Shown: piece after piece, positions 34,395-44,270 of the stretch
How the letters are laid out: the number at the start of each line of letters is the position of its first letter
Position numbering within the stretch: position 1 is the stretch's first letter
Source: Candidatus Poribacteria bacterium
GTDB lineage: Bacteria > Poribacteria > WGA-4E > WGA-3G
Reading direction: 5' to 3'
Length of the DNA stretch: 64,000 bases
Assembly: GCA_022828145.1 (NCBI GenBank)
Contig: JAJEJA010000096.1
Coordinates: 1 to 64,000 of the forward strand
Made by a program: the position numbers and the translations under genes
Notes under the pieces: model-generated
What the model was told of the DNA's origin: nothing
Databases searched by the model: none
What the model saw: only the letters and a program-made list of their open reading frames with translations

Positions 34395-36223
34395 TCTCTG
34401 GAGAATTTGGCACGCTCAATGTCATGGTAACTTATTGATCTTCCCCGTACTGTGTATAGAGCTAACTCTATCTTCTTAAACAGTGGAGAAAAGTTCAGAG
34501 TTGCGGACAATGAAGAAACAGAAAGATTGCATTCTTTAAAAGCGTGAACTAATTCTGAGCGATGTACCACCGGACCGATCTGATCCACACAATTCATTAT
34601 TACAGTTTCACTTGTGCTGAGAGTCTCGTCGGAAACACCCTCCCAATAGTATAATTCTCCCTTACATTTGTAATCATAAATTCTGATTATCTTTTGCATC
34701 ACATCAGGAGGTGGAACGGGGAATTCTGATCTTGATAAAACCTGCTGAAGACCTGAACACACATCATCAATGGATACTGGACCACAATAAAAAAACATCT
34801 TGCGCAGCCCTTTATGGAATACATGATTTTTTGGAATTATAGGTGTCTGCTTAATCACTCTTGGGATAAACCAATCTTTAGAAAGCATCTTATACCCTAA
34901 TGCCCGCAAAATAATCTTTGTATCTTCTAACTCTCTACCAATTTCTTGAGATAACCATATAGCATATACGCCTCCAGAATGATTTATGTGTCGGTTAATG
35001 AGTTTTTTTATATCATCTGGTAAAGTTTCATGCACATGTTGAATCTTTGCAGGTGCATAGGGCTGCCCAGCATTGACAAGCTGTAAAGTATATTGTAAGG
35101 ATAAGGGTATTTGAAGACAACGGATACTCTGATCAGCTAGTAAATTGCAAATTGCAACCATAACTTCGACTACATCTTTTCCTAAATAATTCTCAGATTT
35201 CCAATTACCTACGAGCCCTGATGATCGAATGCGTTGTGCCCATTGATGATAACTCATGTCAAGCCCCATGTCTCCAGCAATGAGGAGAGATGACTGCATT
35301 CTAAGCAAAGTAGGCCTACCTTTGAGATTCTTAATAGATTTGGCTTCAACTATTGCATTAACCTCACCACACAATTTTTCCTTCAACTCATTGTCAAGTT
35401 GTCTTATTCTTTCGCGTGTATACTCTAATTCTTTTCCAATTTGACCCAGGGTTTTTCGTTCAAAACCGTACCTCAATAGCATAACAAGCAAATAGTGCTG
35501 TCCAGGAAGCAGGTTTAGTAAGTATTCAATTTCCTCACTGATGTTGAGTGAAGAACTCAAAATCTGTGCTAACACTTCGTACGCCTTGTAGTTCTCAATT
35601 GTTCCAACTTCTGCAAGCCAGTCATTCAAAGGACGGTCCATAATATTAGCATGTTCATGCAGCAATTCCATTGAAAGCTGCTTGGATACTAATTGCAATT
35701 GCCAGCTAATAACTTGGTCAGGAATTCCTTCAAGATTCATCAAACTCGAAGCTACGTCAGGATTTGTATCTACTTCGATTGAATCGTTAATTTCTATTTT
35801 TGCCAGTTTATCTTTGATTTCTGAAATAGATTTGCTCCCAAGTCCGAGAATGTCTTGAATCTCACCTGATTCAACAAGCTTTACAACTTCTGAGACAGTT
35901 TTAACACCTATGTTTCGCAGCCCGTTGAATGAACGATTACTTAAATTGAGTTGTCCAATCCTTAGGGTTGTACCTTCTAATGATTTCTTTTTTGCTTCTC
36001 CCCCACTTTTCAACTGACTCAGACAATTATCTATTTCCAAAATACACTTTTTCCCAAGTCCGTGAATGGTTCCTATCAAGCCCAACTCAACAAGGTCTAT
36101 GACTTCTCCAATAGTCTTAATCCCTGAGCGTTTTAAAGCGTTAGTGGAACGAATAGACAAGTTCAAATTTCCAATAGAATCTTCTTTTGAGAGTTGCCTG
36201 GAAAATAGGGTATGGTTGCTCAT
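34391..36223 (-). CDS. Protein with two RNA polymerase alpha-CTD-like domains and a sigma-4-like HTH
   Basis: This 610-residue protein carries two alpha-CTD-like modules: about 15-70 (LNLSIRSTNALKRSGIKTIG) and 85-145 (LNLSNRSFNGLRNIGVKTVS), each ending in an HhH-like GLGKK or GLGSK motif. Near 255-290 RKTLGQIGKELEYTRERIRQ looks like sigma region 4.2. The C-terminal 250 residues may contain winged helices. It may bind DNA or RNA polymerase and rewire transcription. A similar architecture occurs in accessory loci, but I recognise no named gene. Confidence 0.7.
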   Translation of the reverse strand: MSNHTLFSRQLSKEDSIGNLNLSIRSTNALKRSGIKTIGEVIDLVELGLIGTIHGLGKKCILEIDNCLSQLKSGGEAKKKSLEGTTLRIGQLNLSNRSFNGLRNIGVKTVSEVVKLVESGEIQDILGLGSKSISEIKDKLAKIEINDSIEVDTNPDVASSLMNLEGIPDQVISWQLQLVSKQLSMELLHEHANIMDRPLNDWLAEVGTIENYKAYEVLAQILSSSLNISEEIEYLLNLLPGQHYLLVMLLRYGFERKTLGQIGKELEYTRERIRQLDNELKEKLCGEVNAIVEAKSIKNLKGRPTLLRMQSSLLIAGDMGLDMSYHQWAQRIRSSGLVGNWKSENYLGKDVVEVMVAICNLLADQSIRCLQIPLSLQYTLQLVNAGQPYAPAKIQHVHETLPDDIKKLINRHINHSGGVYAIWLSQEIGRELEDTKIILRALGYKMLSKDWFIPRVIKQTPIIPKNHVFHKGLRKMFFYCGPVSIDDVCSGLQQVLSRSEFPVPPPDVMQKIIRIYDYKCKGELYYWEGVSDETLSTSETVIMNCVDQIGPVVHRSELVHAFKECNLSVSSLSATLNFSPLFKKIELALYTVRGRSISYHDIERAKFSRD

Positions 36224-36289
36224 AGATTTATCTTTATTTTATCGTTATTTAACAAAAAGTAATACAAATTCTATCAATGATTATCCTTT

Positions 36290-37906
36290 TTAAACTTCAA
36301 TTTCAACAGCACGGGAAGGACGGTCTTGCACCACAGGAACAACGTAACTCCGAATCGTCCCTCTATCTATCGTCTCCGTCTCAGTGCGCGGTTCAGGTGC
36401 ATCGCGGTGATCAAACACCACGTAGAAACCCTCTGTTACGCCTTCTGTTGATAGATACGCGGCGAGCTGTTGTTTCCCCGAAGCATAACCTCTTTCACTT
36501 CTCCAAATCTTTGTTTCAACGATATGTTTCTTTCCATTATGTAGAATGAGTAGATCCATTCTACCGCGTCCTGTTGGGACTTCTAAATACATTACCCCGT
36601 TCACGCTGCTAACGAACTGATCGATGTAGGCATAGAGGAGATGCTGCCCAATGAATTCTTGCGGTGTTTCAGGGACTTGAAGGATCCTGTATCCTGCGCG
36701 GGCAATGAAGTCACGGAAGTTATCCAGTAGTCGTTCCATCTGAATGTGTCCGTCGGACGTGAGATACTGAAATCCATCAGAGTCTTCGGGGAAGTAGTCG
36801 TTCTCCAATCCGTTAAACAGTGGTTTGAATGCATGAATAATACGGTACAGGTAAATCGGGTTGATTACCTCACACTTACTGTCGGCACCCTTAGTTATAA
36901 CACCGTACGTAGCGAGTTCATTGATGATGTTATTATCGGGATTAAAGGGCACGCTGTTCTCATAAGAGACAATTCGCATAAGTATAGTTTGAAAACGCGG
37001 GTCTTTACGAATATTGGTTAGGAGATGTTCAATGTTGGTGTTCCGTTCCTCCAAAAGGAGTTGAAGTGCATGTGAAAAATGCTGCATAGTAATTGAATCA
37101 GTCATCGGAATGTCCATCTCTTCAGTGAGTATCTGCGCGAACCGGTTGACAAGGAAGGGTTGTCCCCCTGTCTGTTTGTGAATACATACAATGACTTCTG
37201 GGTTGAAAGCCTGTCCTACTTCGTCTGTATATTGTCCATATAACTCTTGCACCTGAGCAAGCGTAAAATTGGGTAGAGCAAAATCGTCCTGGATATTGAA
37301 CGGGGAGACAGAACGATCATAATCCAGTTGTGTGATATTTTTTACACCCACAATGCCAAGGCTATGGGGACATTGAAACGCAGCCTGAGTGACGTAAGTA
37401 TGTCGGAACGCGTGCAGAAAACCCTTCAGGGCAGTTGTGGGAATGCCATCAAACTCGTCAATTATGAGAACAACTTTCTGCCAATTTTCCTCAAATTTCA
37501 GGAACTGCTGAACCTGTTCAAAGAACTCCATCATTGACAGATGGTTAGTCATTTTGGCATTGTCAAGAAAGTGCTTTAATGCTTCGTCAAGTTCCTCTCC
37601 GCGCATTTGGAATACACGTTTAATTTCCTTGCAAATCTGTTTGGCGAGAGACTCGTAAAATTCGGTACGGTCACAGTCAACAAATATTTCAAGATTCAGT
37701 TGAATGGGAAAATAAGTTAGGTCTTCAGCGGTAAGTGCAGCAACGGCGCGTTGAAAGAAAGTCGTCTTACCTGTTTGCCGGGGCGCAAAGATGACGATAT
37801 AACGTCCCTCTCTGACACGGTTGATGAAATCGGTCAGCTCTTCCGTACGTGCAACAATATAGTGCTGTTCAGGGTTCACAGGTCCCCGTGTTCCAAACCT
37901 TCTCAT
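36290..37906 (-). CDS. AAA-like ATPase fused to a PD-(D/E)XK nuclease-type domain
   Basis: The 538-residue protein starts MRRFGTRGPVNPEQHY with a helical lead, then a P-loop FAPRQTGKTTFFQRAV and Walker B VVLIIDEFDGIP. The region TGGQPFLVNRFAQIL is typical of AAA-35-like ATPases. The C-terminal 90 residues read GRMDLLILHNGKKHIVETKIW with the D-x10-ExK core of PD-(D/E)XK folds. Such proteins are common in bacterial accessory loci and their substrates are unknown. GGGGAGA supports the start at 37906. Confidence 0.78.
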   Translation of the reverse strand: MRRFGTRGPVNPEQHYIVARTEELTDFINRVREGRYIVIFAPRQTGKTTFFQRAVAALTAEDLTYFPIQLNLEIFVDCDRTEFYESLAKQICKEIKRVFQMRGEELDEALKHFLDNAKMTNHLSMMEFFEQVQQFLKFEENWQKVVLIIDEFDGIPTTALKGFLHAFRHTYVTQAAFQCPHSLGIVGVKNITQLDYDRSVSPFNIQDDFALPNFTLAQVQELYGQYTDEVGQAFNPEVIVCIHKQTGGQPFLVNRFAQILTEEMDIPMTDSITMQHFSHALQLLLEERNTNIEHLLTNIRKDPRFQTILMRIVSYENSVPFNPDNNIINELATYGVITKGADSKCEVINPIYLYRIIHAFKPLFNGLENDYFPEDSDGFQYLTSDGHIQMERLLDNFRDFIARAGYRILQVPETPQEFIGQHLLYAYIDQFVSSVNGVMYLEVPTGRGRMDLLILHNGKKHIVETKIWRSERGYASGKQQLAAYLSTEGVTEGFYVVFDHRDAPEPRTETETIDRGTIRSYVVPVVQDRPSRAVEIEV

Positions 37907-37984
37907 GTCAGTTTCTCCCCACCACTTATCTTTAGGGGTTAGTTCAGCAAGCAACACAACTCTAAACCGAATGCATTCTCCTTG

Positions 37985-39784
37985 TTATTTTTTAAGTTGT
38001 TCAAAGGCTTCCTCTGCCCTCTTCTGCATTTGCTGGACAGAGGTTTTTAAACTCGGACCTAATCGGGTAGCTTCATCAAAGTCTTTAATTGCTTCTTCAT
38101 AGAGACGCTGTGCTTCATCTTTATTCCCTTTGGATTTGTGTAAGTCAGCAAACTTTAGTTTCATATTACCTCGACTGTGGTAGGCATCGGCATAATGCTG
38201 TTTTCGTTTGACGGCTTCATCCTGACCTATATCGGCGTGATCTCGTTTTAACTTGATAGCTTCACCCATATCCATAAGTGCTTTATCAAGATCTTTAATG
38301 GCAGCTTCATAGAGACTCGGTGTTTCCTCCTTATCGTCCTTAGACTGACCAAGTGTAAATTTAAACTGCCCCTGTTTCCACTTCGCAATTGCCCGATTGT
38401 AGTAGGCATCAACACTATCTGGGTTTAGTCTAATAGCTTCATCGAAGTCTTTAATTGCTTCTTCATAGAGACGCTGTGCTTCATCTTTATTCCCTTTAGA
38501 TTTGTAGAAGTCAGCAAACTTTAGTTTCATATTGCCTCGAGTGTGATAGCCATCGGCATAATCTGGTTTTAGCGTGATCGCTTCATCAAGGTCTTTAATT
38601 GCTTCTTCATAGAGACGCTGTGTTTCTTTCTCATCGGTTGTAGATTGACCAAGCGTCGACTTAAAAAATGCCCGATTGTAGTAGGCATCAACATAATCTG
38701 GGTTTAGTCTAATAGCTTCATCAAGGTCTTCAATTGCTTCTTTATACAACCGTTGTGCTTCTTTCTCATCGGTTGTAGATTGACCCAGCTTCCACCTCAC
38801 AAGTCCAATATTATTGTAAAGGCTACTATCATCATAATCAGGAATTAACTTGAAAACTTCCTCAAAGTCTTTAATCGCCTTATCATAGGCATCGCGAAAA
38901 TACCACAACGAACCTCTACTTCGGTAGACCCTGGCACCAAAAGTCTGGCTTAAGTCTAACTCTTTATAACTCTCAATTGCAATAGTACAATTCTCAATTG
39001 CAATATCCAAATCTTTTATCGTTTCCTCATCAATGTCGTCTAACTGCGTAGCAGTGTGAATTTCACGGTGAGTCTTATTGGCGAAACTGAGAAGGTAATA
39101 TGCAGTTATCTCTGGTCTCTTTTGCCAATCTGATAAAGATTCAACATCCGGCAATTTCTGATTTTTAAACGTGATTTTGCTGAGAGCTGTTGATGGAATA
39201 GCGTATGTATAGCGCGGGGTGCCGTCCACAACAATTCCTATGACTCGCCCTTTGCTATTTAGCACAGGACCTCCACTGTAACCCTGTCCCTCGGAAATTC
39301 CGGTATTTAATAGAAGCATTTTGTCACTACGGGTACCGTGTATAGTGCCGTGCGCAACATTACCTTCTACGCCGCCAGGATTGCCTACTACGACAATTGG
39401 CATTGTTTCATGTTCATCTACACGAATCATCTTGCTGTCACTAAGAGTAAGAGGTTCCCCACTTTTTTCGATGGTTTTCAGGACGACAAGATCGTTTTTA
39501 GCATCAAATGCTACGATGCCTGAAATGGTGTACTCTGTATCCTTGTTGACTAATTTGGCAGTGACTTTGTCGGCCCTAACTACAAGATGAATGTTAGTCA
39601 CAATTTGATCGCGTTCTACAAAGAAACCGCTACCAATTCCAAGGATTTCCCCGTTGGCATATTTACTAACCAAGACTGTAGAGTTTTTTGCCTTCTCGGC
39701 AATTTGTTCGGGAGTCTGTGTACAGGCAAGCAGAATCCCGATAGCTAACAAACCCAATACAAATTTTATGTGCTGTTTATTCAT
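37985..39784 (-). CDS. Lipoprotein trypsin-like protease with TPR repeats
   Basis: The 599-residue protein begins with a lipoprotein signal ending LLAC near residue 21. A S1-type domain follows with TNIHLVV (His), AKNDLVVL (Asp) and GQGYSGGPVLN (Ser). From about 230 on come at least five TPR units (AIRLNPDSVDAYYNRAIAKW style) with tandem DNA repeats. It should be surface-exposed and degrade or process exported proteins bound by the TPRs. Domain order resembles other bacterial Deg/TPR fusions. Confidence 0.85.
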   Translation of the reverse strand: MNKQHIKFVLGLLAIGILLACTQTPEQIAEKAKNSTVLVSKYANGEILGIGSGFFVERDQIVTNIHLVVRADKVTAKLVNKDTEYTISGIVAFDAKNDLVVLKTIEKSGEPLTLSDSKMIRVDEHETMPIVVVGNPGGVEGNVAHGTIHGTRSDKMLLLNTGISEGQGYSGGPVLNSKGRVIGIVVDGTPRYTYAIPSTALSKITFKNQKLPDVESLSDWQKRPEITAYYLLSFANKTHREIHTATQLDDIDEETIKDLDIAIENCTIAIESYKELDLSQTFGARVYRSRGSLWYFRDAYDKAIKDFEEVFKLIPDYDDSSLYNNIGLVRWKLGQSTTDEKEAQRLYKEAIEDLDEAIRLNPDYVDAYYNRAFFKSTLGQSTTDEKETQRLYEEAIKDLDEAITLKPDYADGYHTRGNMKLKFADFYKSKGNKDEAQRLYEEAIKDFDEAIRLNPDSVDAYYNRAIAKWKQGQFKFTLGQSKDDKEETPSLYEAAIKDLDKALMDMGEAIKLKRDHADIGQDEAVKRKQHYADAYHSRGNMKLKFADLHKSKGNKDEAQRLYEEAIKDFDEATRLGPSLKTSVQQMQKRAEEAFEQLKK

Positions 39785-39875
39785 AACTATTTCCTTTTTG
39801 TCGTGCGAAATTCACCTGTAAATAGTATAACTACGATGAACCAAACAAGCAATTGTTTTCTGTTGTAGACTCATA

Positions 39876-40205
39876 TTAGTCTGTTGAGACAGCCTTCTCC
39901 AGAACTTCTTGAAGGTAAACACCTATCTCTAATTGACGACGCGCAGCATTCAAGGCAATTCGACCGTACAACTCAGGACTCGTTTGAATTGTCAGTTCTC
40001 CTGAGAAAGGTTTGTCCGGTACTTTTCCTTGTTCCTCACATACTTCAAAGTAAATTTCAAGTGACTTCTGCATTTCTGTCCGAAGTTCAGTTACAGAGGC
40101 ACCATAGAATGATATTACGTCATGTGTGTTTATCACTGTACCGTGGAATAGGTCTATTTCTGGATCGAAATCAACGACACCAATGTAACCTTTGTACTCA
40201 ATCAT
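39876..40205 (-). CDS. Orphan HicB-family antitoxin-like protein
   Basis: The 109-residue protein has the HicB partial RNase-H-like fold (YKGYIGVVDFDPEIDLFHGTV, ELRTEMQKSLEIYFEVCEE) and a C-terminal helix motif for DNA binding (LNAARRQLEIGVYLQEVLEKA). No HicA toxin is encoded on either side. It may act as a stand-alone regulator or be the relic of a pair. Confidence 0.78.
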   Translation of the reverse strand: MIEYKGYIGVVDFDPEIDLFHGTVINTHDVISFYGASVTELRTEMQKSLEIYFEVCEEQGKVPDKPFSGELTIQTSPELYGRIALNAARRQLEIGVYLQEVLEKAVSTD

Positions 40206-40243
40206 GGGGTAATATCCACCATTTGTAGAAATAGACGAAATAT

Positions 40244-43200
40244 TTACTTGAGATGTTTAATAAGGTCTTCAAGTCTAATTCCCTCATTTTCCCAAACAGA
40301 GTTTTTGACACGGATTTCTGCTCTACCACGCTCAAAATCTAACTCAACATCAGAGGATGTATCGTCAAGGGTATCATTCAACAATGTTTCTTGTTCTTTG
40401 ATGGATTGACATAATTTGGTTACGCGATCACCGAACTTTTTATGAATGTTTTTTACGAACTTCATATTTTGCTTGACAGTTTGAAAATCTACTTCGGTGT
40501 TTTCAGGTATAGGGACGACGCAAAGCAGGTATTTTTTCCTTTTTTTCACCGCAGTTTTTGTTTGTTCAGAACTCATTTTGACATACTCAACGCGTGTGCC
40601 CTTTACCTCAACCAGCCATTTTCTGTCATTCGGATTGTCATTTGGAACCATTTCTTGTGTTGGTAGATCAAAGGTTTCCGCTGATACCTCAAAATCTGAT
40701 CCAGTACCGGTCCGACTTACTGAGAATCCTGCCTGCTCTAAACTCTCTTTCACCCATTTTTCTGTATGTTTACCCAAACTCTGAATCTCAGCTATCTTAT
40801 TCTGTTGTTCCTTATGTTCTCTAATATCCTCAAGGACCTGACTCAAATTACCTTTAGTTAAATCTAATAGTTGTTCAATATCATTGTGAATGGTTTCGTT
40901 ATTGGTCATAGCTTCAATATACTTGATTGTATGATTGAGATGACTTACGTTCCCTTTAGATTTCCTCATAATTTCTATGATTGCATTATCTACTGCTTCA
41001 CGATCATTGTGATTTACGAAAGTTTCTCGCATCAAATCAAAGTGTGATACCCCAATGGCTTCGAGCAGGTAGCAGATAGGGTCATTTTCGCTCATAGCAC
41101 TAGGATCCCACTCGCTACCCCGAAGTAGATTCGCAAGTGTTTCTGCTTTTACATTGTCCGCTTTGTTTTCACCTAGTGGAACCCACTTCCTATTTACTAC
41201 TGGCACTAGCCGCTCAGCGGGATAGCAGTCATGGGTTTGCCCGCAGGTACAGGATACGTTGATGATTTCCAGTCCTTTGGGGTCATGCACAGTCAGCCAT
41301 TCTGTCAAAAAACGCCAAAATTTACGGGCGAGTGGCAAACTTTTGCGCACTCTGTCTATGATTCCAATATTTGTTTTCGTCAAGAAAGCAATATCGCTCA
41401 CACTGATTTCTTCCTTGGTTTCATGAGTGTCTTCTTCTGTCAGCGGAACATGCGGTAAGAACGTCTCAAAAGAGATATTGCGATAATCATGCACTATCAC
41501 ATTCTTTCTTATAAAACCTTTTGTTTTTAACATCTCCCATATATCTGGATCAGGTGCAGCCTTAAACAAGATGTCGGCTAAGATGTATCGACGCGGAAAC
41601 AGTTCCCAGTAGTCTTGGAGATCATTTTCCCATGAGAGAACAGGAGCAAGAGGACATTCATTATTTTGGATATTATCTTGGCTTGGATGTGGTAAATGGA
41701 TAATTGTTACCTTGTCAGAATCGTCTTCCTTTGCGAAGAGCGGGAAGCCATTTAAAAGGTTCCAATCCCCTTGGTTGACAATCCAAGCAAAAAGTAGCGT
41801 ACTGGCCTTTTTGAAATCAAGGTCTGGATTCTCGTCTGCACGGGTTCTGAGTTTAGCAGATATTGTGTCAACAACTTGATCTTGCTTCATATCACCTTTG
41901 CCCTCTTCTTCGGTTAATGAAGTTAGGCGATTGTCACGAAGTTCTTGCCTAATTTCCCAATCAAGTTTCTCTGCTATTTCTTTTAATTCTATATCTATAC
42001 CTGGATCTCTGTGCAATGCTGATAATTTGTCAAGGTAACCTGATTGGTCAATAACAATGTGATATTCAATAACTTCCTCACGCAGATTGTTTTCATTAAA
42101 AAATTCATGTAAACGATTCAGCCATTCAACTACAGGAACATCCTCTCGGAGCAGGTTTTGAAGGTCTTCAATCTTTCCGTAATTACCATCTTTATGAGTA
42201 TTTTTCTGAATGAACGATGCCAATTTCACGCCATCCCGTACTTCGCTAAACAAAGACATAGGTTCATCCTGATATACATCCGCCCAACTCCTGATCGCAT
42301 TACACCAACCTGTTGCTTCTTCTCGCTTCGGTAGAAATTTACGTTGTCCCTTTATACTCTCGCACAAGTCCCAAAGAGTCTGTACGCCTGATTCACATCC
42401 TGCTGACAGAAACTTAACATTTTCTGGATCTATAAGATTCTCATCTTCATTGAGAACTATCGTATTTTTTCGAATTTCTTCAATAAGATTTTCTCTAACA
42501 CACGTTCTAATCCACTCCCGAGTTTCCTCAGTTGGGTGCTGGAGGGTAGGGACTTCTGTCCATTGATGAACATTATACCAGCCTTCTGATGCAGCATACT
42601 GAAGTAGATGAACAAGCAACTCACAGGATTTTTCAATAGCGGATTGATTTTTGGTATTTGCCTCGTCGTTGCCTAGCCCAATATATACATCATCGCGATC
42701 TTCCGACGGTTTAAAATCTAAACTATTGATGACAGCAGGAAAACTGAAAGATTCGGTACCCACTAATGGAACAGCCTTGAATAAACGGGGTATTTTCTTG
42801 ACAGGTTGGCATGCTGAACCATTGCTATTTGATGCAAGTGGGACAGCAACTGAGGTTTTCTTTTTATCGGATATCAGAACGTACTTATTTTCGTTTGAAT
42901 TTCCATTCTGGCAAGCTGTTACCGTGATATGCTGAATTTCGGTAGCCTCTATGGAACGGCGTTTGATGACTTCATAACGCAGTGTTTCTCCGTGATTGTT
43001 AATGTCAATACTAGAGAATTTTGAGTTAAAAACAAGCACGAAAGGAGTACATTGCTTTAATGTCTCTATACCTTTCTCGACTGTTTCCTGCGCTTCTCTC
43101 CCCATAATAGGGTATATAAACCGTGTAGTGAAGGGGGCGGGGATTGACTGATCCGAGGTAGATAGGGATGCTTTAAAATTTTCCCACGCTTCATCCATTA

Positions 43201-43666
43201 AGTCAAGAAGGGCATCTGGCGAATCAGATTTGCGCGTTAGACAAAAATCGAACCATTCCTTGCTGCTAAGCTGACCTGATATTTCTATCTCTGGTGACAA
43301 CAAGTGCGTTGTCAGAAAGCCGCTGCCGTATTCTCCGATTGCCTCTTCCCGATCAGCTTTCGTTGAACCGTGATAAATGAGATTGAATATTTGTTTTTCT
43401 TCGAAGCTGCTCCCATTATGCAAGAAGATAAGTTCTTCCAGATTATACTCAATCTTTACAGTAAGCGGATCATCATGTGCTATTGAAGCATCAAGTGCAT
43501 TCTGCAAAAGTTCCCAAATCCACCGCGGTAGTCTCCGACTACGGGCACGCTCATTTGCTCTGAGATAACTATGAACGCGCAAGGCGTTGTTTTCTTTAAG
43601 TCCACTATCTCTAATTTCGTCGAGTTGACTGTTCCTAGTTTGGTCATCATTCAATTGATTTGTCAT
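40244..43666 (-). CDS. Giant GHKL-type ATPase with C-terminal DUF3883 nuclease-like domain
   Basis: The 1140-residue protein has an N-terminal GHKL ATPase: N-box WELLQNALDAS, FLHNGSSFEEKQ (HNG in place of the usual DNG), and IGEYGSGFLTTHL. The middle is a large helical region without known motifs (Asn/Glu-rich). Near 960-1060 a DUF3883-like domain (SDFEVSAETFDL, KWLVEVKGTRV, KKRKKYLLCVVP) has the ExK of PD-(D/E)XK folds. It resembles sacsin-type ATPases and the NO VEIN family. A role in nucleic-acid surveillance or defence is inferred only. Confidence 0.75.
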   Translation of the reverse strand: MTNQLNDDQTRNSQLDEIRDSGLKENNALRVHSYLRANERARSRRLPRWIWELLQNALDASIAHDDPLTVKIEYNLEELIFLHNGSSFEEKQIFNLIYHGSTKADREEAIGEYGSGFLTTHLLSPEIEISGQLSSKEWFDFCLTRKSDSPDALLDLMDEAWENFKASLSTSDQSIPAPFTTRFIYPIMGREAQETVEKGIETLKQCTPFVLVFNSKFSSIDINNHGETLRYEVIKRRSIEATEIQHITVTACQNGNSNENKYVLISDKKKTSVAVPLASNSNGSACQPVKKIPRLFKAVPLVGTESFSFPAVINSLDFKPSEDRDDVYIGLGNDEANTKNQSAIEKSCELLVHLLQYAASEGWYNVHQWTEVPTLQHPTEETREWIRTCVRENLIEEIRKNTIVLNEDENLIDPENVKFLSAGCESGVQTLWDLCESIKGQRKFLPKREEATGWCNAIRSWADVYQDEPMSLFSEVRDGVKLASFIQKNTHKDGNYGKIEDLQNLLREDVPVVEWLNRLHEFFNENNLREEVIEYHIVIDQSGYLDKLSALHRDPGIDIELKEIAEKLDWEIRQELRDNRLTSLTEEEGKGDMKQDQVVDTISAKLRTRADENPDLDFKKASTLLFAWIVNQGDWNLLNGFPLFAKEDDSDKVTIIHLPHPSQDNIQNNECPLAPVLSWENDLQDYWELFPRRYILADILFKAAPDPDIWEMLKTKGFIRKNVIVHDYRNISFETFLPHVPLTEEDTHETKEEISVSDIAFLTKTNIGIIDRVRKSLPLARKFWRFLTEWLTVHDPKGLEIINVSCTCGQTHDCYPAERLVPVVNRKWVPLGENKADNVKAETLANLLRGSEWDPSAMSENDPICYLLEAIGVSHFDLMRETFVNHNDREAVDNAIIEIMRKSKGNVSHLNHTIKYIEAMTNNETIHNDIEQLLDLTKGNLSQVLEDIREHKEQQNKIAEIQSLGKHTEKWVKESLEQAGFSVSRTGTGSDFEVSAETFDLPTQEMVPNDNPNDRKWLVEVKGTRVEYVKMSSEQTKTAVKKRKKYLLCVVPIPENTEVDFQTVKQNMKFVKNIHKKFGDRVTKLCQSIKEQETLLNDTLDDTSSDVELDFERGRAEIRVKNSVWENEGIRLEDLIKHLK

Positions 43667-43761
43667 AATATTTTTTTCTGTAAAGACTCATTAACAGCAG
43701 CGAATGTCATTCACATCTGTCCGTGTAAACTTCATAGTTTGATTGCTAAATGAGTACTGTT

Positions 43762-44045
43762 AAAACCCAAGCTTTTTATCAACAACATTCTTCAACTCTG
43801 CACCCTTCAGATACCGCTCAAGGTTATCAAGAAAAAACTCTGTAATGCGCCGCATACGGTGCTGAGAACCACCCGCAGCATGAGGTGTAATTTACACGTT
43901 ATCCATATCCCACAACGGACTATCATCTGCTAATGGTTCTACCTCCGTGACATCTAAACCCGCACCTGCAATTTTACCTTCCTGCAAGAATTCAGTCTGT
44001 TCATCTTCTATGACAATCGGACCCCGTGCCGTGTTTATAAGATCT
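43762..44045 (-). pseudogene. Decayed copy of the hydroxyacid dehydrogenase 3' end
   Basis: On the minus strand the sequence is a close match to 47682-47965, the 3' third of the dehydrogenase gene: the same AAGCTTTTTATCAACAACAT and GCCGCATACG-TGCTGAGAACC. Small indels (near 43890) shift the frame, so it is not a working gene. The 43667-43761 stretch is unexplained. Confidence 0.85.
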
Positions 44046-44113
44046 GTTTCTTGACTTCTGATGATATGTCTATAATCAACGGTGCTGCTATACCTGTTTA
44101 TGGTTAGACATAG
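44043..44113 (+). pseudogene. Decayed SDR 3' end fragment
   Basis: GGTGCTGCTATACCTGTTTATGG is nearly the same as the 3' end of the SDR gene at 26665-26735 (GGTGCTGCGATACCTGTTTATGG), with ATAATCAACGG before it and a stop soon after. The fragment is on the plus strand and abuts the minus-strand dehydrogenase fragment. Confidence 0.75.
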
Positions 44114-44127
44114 AAAGGTCTATTTAT

Positions 44128-44195
44128 TCCAATGTCTAAGCAACCAGAGTTGAATCTTTGTGCTGTTCGGATTATGGTTGTTGATGAAACTTCTA
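44128..44195 (+). pseudogene. Decayed nasA-like 3' end fragment
   Basis: The frame reads MSKQPELNLCAVRIMVVDE, matching the NasA C-terminal SKQPEMKFCAVRIEV. It follows the SDR fragment by about 15 bases. Together with 33979-34136 it shows that at least two nasA-like ends have been left in this stretch. Confidence 0.7.
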
Positions 44196-44270
44196 AAAGA
44201 CCCGGTTAACACACAATTTACGAGACTAATACAAACACTGGTTGCTAGTGACCTTGCGTTTCTGATTTTG

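Noticed and set aside
37985-39784. TPR-coding tandem DNA repeats considered as a minisatellite
   Set aside because: The repeats are in frame and encode regular TPR helices, so they are a domain feature rather than non-coding repeat.
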